Below the pieces are notes generated by a model. It saw only the letters and a program-made list of their open reading frames with translations. It did no database searches and had not been told where the DNA came from. A stretch of DNA of 64,000 nt from JBCCXL01 sp039191605 (lineage in GTDB: Bacteria > Acidobacteriota > Thermoanaerobaculia > Multivoradales > JAHZIX01). The position numbers were made by a program, and so were the translations under genes. Positions 59,474 to 64,000 of the stretch are shown here, piece by piece (the stretch's first letter is position 1; each line of letters opens with the position of its first letter). The stretch is from the NCBI GenBank assembly GCA_039191605.1, contig JBCCXL010000001.1, forward strand, positions 558,001 through 622,000, read 5' to 3'.

Positions 59474-60124
59474 GTGTCGCTGGGCCTGCGGGACTTTCTG
59501 GAGCCACCGCTGGTGGCGGCGATCCTCGCCCTCTTTGTGCGTACGTGGCTGCTGCAGATCTTCGCTATCCCCACCGCGTCGATGGAGCCCAACCTGGCGG
59601 TGGGCGATCACCTGTGGGTGAATAAATTCGTCTATAGCCCGGTGGTGGAGCCTTGGGAGGAGCGCTGGCTACCGGTGCGGGATCCCCAGCGCGGGGACGT
59701 GGTGGTCTTCCGCTATCCCCCCGAGCCGGAGCGCTTCTACATCAAACGCTGCCTCGGGCTGGCCGGAGAGACGGTGACCATCGAGGACAAGGCGTTGTCC
59801 ATCGACGGCGTGGAGATTCGAGAGGAGGGGTATGCGGTATTCGTCGACGAAACCGTGTACTCCCGTTCTCTCTTCCTCGAGGACGGCTTTCGCAAGCGGG
59901 ATAATTACGGTCCGTACGTGGTGCCGCCAGGGCACGCTTTCTGTCTCGGGGACAACCGCGATGACTCCAACGATTCTCGGGTTTGGGGGCCGGTCTCGCG
60001 GGATTTGATGCGGGGGCAGGCGCTGGCGGTGCTGTGGCGGAATTCATCCGGTCGTGCCGCCGGTCCCCGTGGTGAAACCGAAGAGGAGTCACCGCAACGG
60101 GCGACCCCGCGGTGGGTGCGCTAA
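59474..60124 (+). CDS. lepB: Signal peptidase I (second copy)
   Basis: A paralogue of the preceding gene: span LVAAILALFVRTWLLQIFAIP, catalytic Ser36 in IPTASMEPNLAVGD, Lys91 in YIKRCLGLAGE, and the box GDNRDDSNDSRVWGPV. 216 residues, GTG start. The two copies differ around the substrate pocket (SGS versus TAS before Met), so they may prefer different signal peptides. Tightly coupled to the first copy. Confidence 0.92.
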   Translation: MSLGLRDFLEPPLVAAILALFVRTWLLQIFAIPTASMEPNLAVGDHLWVNKFVYSPVVEPWEERWLPVRDPQRGDVVVFRYPPEPERFYIKRCLGLAGETVTIEDKALSIDGVEIREEGYAVFVDETVYSRSLFLEDGFRKRDNYGPYVVPPGHAFCLGDNRDDSNDSRVWGPVSRDLMRGQALAVLWRNSSGRAAGPRGETEEESPQRATPRWVR

Positions 60125-60206
60125 ACTAACGGCCCCCCGCCCAAGGACTCTGCCCATCGCGCCCCATGTCGCGCTGGGCCACCGACCCTAACGAGAGGAG
60201 AGGATC

Positions 60207-60599
60207 ATGCGTCGCACGACTCTGCGCTACCAACGGGGCGAGAGCAATGTCGGATGTATCATCTGGGGCGTGCTCTTCGCCATCGCGATTTTCGCGTCTT
60301 ACAAGATGATTCCCGTGAAGATGGACTCCATGGAGCTGCAAGGCCATTTGGAGGAGCTAGCGGAACGCGCCGGTGCGGATAATCGAGGAAACGTGGTCAC
60401 CCCGCAGAAGTTGCGCAAGGGAATCATGACCAAGATCGAGGAGCTGGACCTACCGGTGGACCCCGAAGATGTCGAGGTCACCAAGGACGCAAAGCGGGTG
60501 GTGCTGAAGGTCAGCTATACGGTCCCCATCGAGTTCCCTGGCTATACCTATGATTGGGATTTCGAGCACGAAGTCGATCGCAACATCTACCTCTTCTAG
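60207..60599 (+). CDS. DUF4845-like small membrane protein
   Basis: 130 residues: a basic N-terminus with RGES, one membrane span (GCIIWGVLFAIAIFASYKMIP), then a soluble domain ending VVLKVSYTVPIEFPGYTYDWDFEHEVDR. The order after lepB and the pattern resemble the DUF4845 proteins found beside lepB in many proteobacteria. The function is unknown. Preceded by GAGAGGAG. Confidence 0.7.
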   Translation: MRRTTLRYQRGESNVGCIIWGVLFAIAIFASYKMIPVKMDSMELQGHLEELAERAGADNRGNVVTPQKLRKGIMTKIEELDLPVDPEDVEVTKDAKRVVLKVSYTVPIEFPGYTYDWDFEHEVDRNIYLF

Positions 60600-60661
60600 C
60601 TTCGCTGCCGGACCCTCTATAGGGCCGACGACCGCGCGGCGTCAGGAGACTGATGCCCTTT

Positions 60662-60706
60662 CAGCTGAGGGACCCTCATCTGGAGGGCCCTCAACCGGAA
60701 GGCACG
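60662..60706. repeat. Degenerate tandem repeat, 3 x 15 bp
   Basis: CAGCTGAGGGACCCT, CATCTGGAGGGCCCT and CAACCGGAAGGCACG, adjacent, just before the ATG at 60712 and including its likely ribosome-binding region. Confidence 0.6.
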
Positions 60707-60711
60707 CGAGG

Positions 60712-62460
60712 ATGTCGCCGGGCAGTCCATGGGCCGGGCTGCGGGTAGCGATCTACACCTTTTTGCCGGGGGTGCTGGCGGGGGCTCATATCGGCTGCCT
60801 GCTCTTCTTTCTCAACCCTCGCCTGCCCTTTGACGTCGTTTCCATCTTCGCTGCCGCCGTGCTCTACGGTGGCTTTCTAGGGGTGGTTACGGGGTTGCTG
60901 CAATGGCCTTTTTTGCGTGGGGACGAAGCCCGTGCGCGGCGTTGGTTGCCGTGGGGCGTCACGGTCGCTTTGATGGTGGCGGCGACGGTTTACGCCGTCC
61001 ATGCGTCGCGCTTCGCCTTTTATCTACCGGCGGGAATCAACCAGCGATTGATTAAGGCGGCGGTACTGCTCTCTGCGGCGGCCCTCATCGCCTTCTACAC
61101 ATCCCTCCTCCATTCCCTCCATAGCCGTCCCTATGGCGTGCGCAGCCGATTCGGTTTGGTCTTGATCGCGGTGGCCTCTCTCTACGTTGCCGTGGAGCGT
61201 CGGGACGCCTACCAGCCGCAGCCGGAACGCCTGCGATCCAGTGCGCTGGGGGGCGTCACCGAGCGTCCCGTGCTGGTGGTGGTGGCTCTGGAGTCCGCCT
61301 CGCTGGATGCGGTGCTGCCCCTGGCAGAGCAAGGGCGCTTGCCTTTCTTTGCCACCATGCTGAGGGAGGGAGCCGGAGGGCCGCTGGATGCCTTGCGGCC
61401 CTATCGCCGCCCCGCTGCGTGGATGAGCCTGGCTACCGGCAAAAATCCCTACCGCCACGGGGTGATGGAGGATCGGCTCTATCCACTGCCGAGGCTGGGG
61501 GAGCGTCAGGCGCTGACCCTCTGGCCGGCTGGGTTGGCCTTCGAGCGCTGGGGTCTTTTTGGGGTAGGGGCGCAGGAGGTCGATCGTGAAGACCAGCGAG
61601 CGCTTCCTCTGTGGGAAGTCTTACCCCGCCTCGGCGGTAGCGTCGGCGTGGTCGGCTGGCCGCTGACCTCGCCGCCGGCGCCGGAGCTCAGCGTCGTGGT
61701 GTCGGAGGCCTTCTTCCAAAGTCCAGACGAGCGCAGCCCAGACGAGGTTCCCGGCGCTGCGGCACCAGAGGAGATCGCGGAGCGCGCCCGACTGTTTCGG
61801 GTTGCGCCGGAAGATATCGATCCGGTGCTCCTGGCGCGCTTCGGAGAGATCGTGCCCTCCGTGGTGGTGGAGGCTCTCGCCGCGGATACCTGGCGGGAGA
61901 CGTTGTCCGTCTATCTGCTGGATCAATATCCGGATCTCTCCGCCTACTTTCTTGCCCTGCCGGGTCTGCGGCGGGTGAGCGAGGCTTATTTCGGCGGCTA
62001 TGCGGCGGTGCAATTCGACGGTTCGGAGGACGAGGAGGATCGTCAGGCCGCCGAGGCTCTCGCCGCCTACTACGAACACCTGGATGCCTTTCTCCAGGAG
62101 CTCTGGGAGGGCTTGCCGCGTCCCGCGGTGCTGGCGGTGGTCTCCCCGGCGGGAGCGAGGCCCCATTCCCTCGCCGCGCGGCTGCTGACCGCCGCTCCTT
62201 CTCAAGGCAGCCGGGTAGATAGCGATGCCGATGGGCTCTTGCTGGTTTACGGCGACGGGGCGCGAGGGGGAGAGCGGCTTGCGGAAGGGCGTACGGTCGA
62301 CGTGGTGCCTACTCTGCTTTGGGCCCTCGGATACCCCGTCGCCCGGGATATGGATGGGCAGGTTTTGACGCCGGCCTTCGATACCGAAGCTCTCGGTCGC
62401 CCCTCCCTTGCCTTCGTTCCCTCCTACGAGGCGATGGACGCGCCACCGCCGGCGCGCTGA
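60712..62460 (+). CDS. Membrane protein with degenerate alkaline-phosphatase-superfamily domain
   Basis: About 582 residues. Five hydrophobic segments (residues 8-165) precede a domain with the layout of type I phosphodiesterase/AlkP-like proteins: LVVVALESASLDAVLPLAEQGRLPFFATML, AAWMSLATGKNPYRHGV, and the end VDVVPTLLWALGYPVARDMDGQVL. Key catalytic positions are lost: ESA replaces the metal-binding DG near residue 194, Arg233 sits where the Ser/Thr nucleophile before PAAW is expected, and P479-A480 replace the Asp-His of SDHG. It is therefore probably not an active phosphatase. Start at 60712 by GGAAGG and the hydrophobic onset. Confidence 0.75.
   Translation: MSPGSPWAGLRVAIYTFLPGVLAGAHIGCLLFFLNPRLPFDVVSIFAAAVLYGGFLGVVTGLLQWPFLRGDEARARRWLPWGVTVALMVAATVYAVHASRFAFYLPAGINQRLIKAAVLLSAAALIAFYTSLLHSLHSRPYGVRSRFGLVLIAVASLYVAVERRDAYQPQPERLRSSALGGVTERPVLVVVALESASLDAVLPLAEQGRLPFFATMLREGAGGPLDALRPYRRPAAWMSLATGKNPYRHGVMEDRLYPLPRLGERQALTLWPAGLAFERWGLFGVGAQEVDREDQRALPLWEVLPRLGGSVGVVGWPLTSPPAPELSVVVSEAFFQSPDERSPDEVPGAAAPEEIAERARLFRVAPEDIDPVLLARFGEIVPSVVVEALAADTWRETLSVYLLDQYPDLSAYFLALPGLRRVSEAYFGGYAAVQFDGSEDEEDRQAAEALAAYYEHLDAFLQELWEGLPRPAVLAVVSPAGARPHSLAARLLTAAPSQGSRVDSDADGLLLVYGDGARGGERLAEGRTVDVVPTLLWALGYPVARDMDGQVLTPAFDTEALGRPSLAFVPSYEAMDAPPPAR
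61723..61752. repeat. In-frame tandem repeat, 2 x 15 bp
   Basis: CCAGACGAGCGCAGC and CCAGACGAGGTTCCC encode the linker SPDERSPDEV in the degenerate phosphatase-like protein. Confidence 0.55.
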
Positions 62461-63815
62461 TTCGAGCCCTGCGGGCGGAGCAGGAGCCTCGCCCGAGTGC
62501 CCTGGGAGGAGTCCGAGTGAATTTCTAGGCGCCAGCCGCAGCGCTGGGCGATACGTCGTACGATGGCCAGCCCCAAGCCGTGGCCGGTGGAGTGCTCCCC
62601 CTGAACGAAGGCCTGCCCCAGCTGCTCCAAAACATCCTGGCTGATGCCCGGTCCGGTATCCACCACCTCGAGCTGTTCCTCTTCGAGGCGGATGATCACT
62701 TCTCCTTCGGCGGTGTGCTGGAGAGCGTTGCGCACCAGGTTGGCGGCGGCGATGCGGAAGAGCTCGAAGGGGATCTGGTGGTGGGTGCGGGTTTGGATCT
62801 GCAGCTGGATCCTCACCGCCCGTCTCCGCAGCAGGGGACGCTGTTGATCCACCAGCTGCTCGAGCCAGCGGCCGGTGGCGGCGCTCTCTTCGACCTCCGG
62901 GTGGCGTTCGGCGCGGGCCAGCCAGAGAAAGGTCTCCACCAGCGTCTCCATGTCCGATACGGCCTGGCCGAGGGTTGCCAGGGCCCGCTCGGCGCGCGGG
63001 GAGGGGGTCTCGACGCTGCGTCGCAGAATTTCGTGGCTGCCCTTGATGGCGGTGATCGGGGTGCGCAGCTCATGGCTGGCGTTGCGGGTGAATTGTCGCT
63101 CCCGATCCAATACCTCTCGCAAGCGCTGATCCGCCGCGGCGAAGGCCCGGGCGAGCTCCTGGGCTTCCGAATCCGCTGCGCCCCTGGAGGCGAGAGGGTC
63201 GATCCAGGCATGGGATCCGGGGCGGTAATGACGGACGGAGCGAGCGAGATCGGTAAGAGGGAGGGTGAGGCGTTGAGTGACCCACCACGCGCCCCAGCCG
63301 CCGAGCCCCACCATCAGCGCCAGCCCGAGGCCCAGCAGCCGCTGGAGGTTGGGAGCCAGAATAGCGGCGTCCTCCGTCTCCCCTAGATCCAGCACCAAGA
63401 AGGTCTCCCGCCCGTCGGCGCCGGGTCTTCGCCACAGCTGGATCTCTTCCCACTCTTCCAGCGGGATGTCGTAATCCTCCGCTTCGAAGCGGTGGAGGTT
63501 GTCTCGCAGCCGCGGCGGCAGCCTCTCTCGGCCTTCGTAGGCCTGCACTAGAGCGCTGGAAGGGGGCGAGGCGCCGGGGTTCGACTCGAGGGCGCGCTGA
63601 AAGCGCTCCACTTCCGCCGAGAGCAGCCGTTGGGCTGCGCTTTCCTGCCCCGCTTCGTAGGTCAGCACGCCGAATACGATCAGCAGGAAGGTGTTGAGGC
63701 TGCAGAGCACGGCGAGAGCGACAAGGCCTCTGCGTCGTAGGCTCGAATTCTTTACGGGCTCCCTCTGGTTTGCGGGCTTCCTCTGCAGTGCGGTGCTCTG
63801 GGGTTCGGAGCTCAT
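62424..63815 (-). CDS. Sensor histidine kinase
   Basis: 463 residues: span at about 30-52, periplasmic sensor region, second span at about 165-187, HAMP-like segment, HisKA domain with phosphoacceptor His248 in NASHELRTPITAIKG, and HATPase with NLVRNALQHT (N box), VVDTGPGIS (G1) and GHGLGLAIVRRIA (G2). It overlaps the response regulator upstream by four bases and, at its 3' end, the convergent phosphatase-like gene by 37 bases. Confidence 0.95.
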   Translation of the reverse strand: MSSEPQSTALQRKPANQREPVKNSSLRRRGLVALAVLCSLNTFLLIVFGVLTYEAGQESAAQRLLSAEVERFQRALESNPGASPPSSALVQAYEGRERLPPRLRDNLHRFEAEDYDIPLEEWEEIQLWRRPGADGRETFLVLDLGETEDAAILAPNLQRLLGLGLALMVGLGGWGAWWVTQRLTLPLTDLARSVRHYRPGSHAWIDPLASRGAADSEAQELARAFAAADQRLREVLDRERQFTRNASHELRTPITAIKGSHEILRRSVETPSPRAERALATLGQAVSDMETLVETFLWLARAERHPEVEESAATGRWLEQLVDQQRPLLRRRAVRIQLQIQTRTHHQIPFELFRIAAANLVRNALQHTAEGEVIIRLEEEQLEVVDTGPGISQDVLEQLGQAFVQGEHSTGHGLGLAIVRRIAQRCGWRLEIHSDSSQGTRARLLLRPQGSNQRAGGGASIAS

Positions 63816-64000
63816 GGCTCACTCTCTGGCGCGGTGGTAGCGGGGAGCCGCAATCGCCAGCCGACGCCGTAGAGGGTCTCGATCATCGGGCTGTCGAAGG
63901 GTTTGTCGACCACTCGCCGGAGCGCCGCGACGTGGGTGCGCAGCGCGTCCGAGAGCGGAGGCTCGGTTCCCCAGATGAGATGCTCCATCTCCTCCCGAGT
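63812..64000 (-). CDS. OmpR-type response regulator, C-terminal part (cut by window edge)
   Basis: The last 62 residues of a winged-helix response regulator. The reverse strand reads TREEMEHLIWGTEPPLSDALR, then THVAALRRVVDKP and MIETLYGVGWRLRLP before the stop. The WRL turn and recognition-helix pattern are typical of OmpR/PhoB output domains. The receiver domain lies beyond the window. It overlaps the histidine kinase start (ATGA), forming a two-component pair. Confidence 0.9.
   Translation of the reverse strand, partial: TREEMEHLIWGTEPPLSDALRTHVAALRRVVDKPFDSPMIETLYGVGWRLRLPATTAPESEP

Overview
The window is high-GC bacterial chromosome with densely packed genes, many ATGA/TGATG stop-start overlaps and frequent GTG/TTG starts. 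The gene content points to a Gram-negative (diderm) member of the Acidobacteriota or a close relative. It carries a complete bacillithiol pathway (bshA, bshB1, bshC) in a GC-rich genome, an outer-membrane channel, a FecR/LysM/Ig-like envelope module next to a Ser/Thr kinase, a type III PKS phenolic-lipid cluster and a sigma-54 regulon. The taxonomic placement is inference; no rRNA gene is present. Three RNA genes are clear: tRNA-Arg(ACG), tRNA-Leu(GAG) and a tmRNA encoding the tag ANDNYALAA.

Layout. 0.2-6.5 kb: M20 peptidase, CYTH protein, sugar-nucleotide transferase, HAD phosphatase, ferrochelatase and a membrane protein. 6.5-11.8 kb: a polyketide/phenolic-lipid operon (type III PKS, ICMT-type methyltransferase, ACP, fatty-acyl-AMP ligase, FAD oxidoreductase). 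11.9-18.6 kb: receptor-like Ser/Thr kinase, secreted Ig-like repeat protein, LysM-FecR protein and radical SAM protein, all overlapping. 18.6-22.2 kb: ParE/antitoxin pair, LtrA, MdaB-like quinone reductase and AraC regulator. 22.2-23.6 kb: a low-GC accessory patch ending at tRNA-Arg, with a UPF0175 antitoxin and the frameshifted remains of its PIN toxin. 23.9-27.2 kb: thioredoxin, ECF sigma factor and putative anti-sigma, then thiG and a deoxynucleoside kinase.

27.2-36.5 kb: a 0.77-kb gene-free stretch, a NYN-LOTUS protein, tsaD, then gap-pgk-tpiA-secG, tRNA-Leu and mobA. 36.5-40.1 kb: DUF971, YidD, DUF2752, YIP1, DUF4870 and YigZ proteins. 40.1-46.5 kb: the bacillithiol genes with a methyltransferase, then dus and a membrane protein. 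46.8-47.3 kb: tmRNA and its terminator. 47.4-54.8 kb: an MDR oxidoreductase, then a XylR-type sigma-54 activator divergent from a three-gene operon (YcaC-like hydrolase, amidohydrolase lipoprotein, outer-membrane channel). Its intergenic region holds two identical 16-bp palindromic sites and a near-consensus -24/-12 promoter. 55-64 kb: mtnA, cutA, a pseudopilin, a ComEA-like protein, an AT-rich patch, two tandem signal peptidases, a DUF4845-like protein, a membrane protein with an apparently inactivated alkaline-phosphatase-like domain, and a histidine kinase/response regulator pair cut by the window edge.

The two most notable observations are the self-contained sigma-54 uptake/hydrolysis regulon and a recurring class of degenerate tandem repeats with a ~15-bp period. 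These repeats occur at a dozen unrelated places, both between genes and in-frame inside protein linkers.
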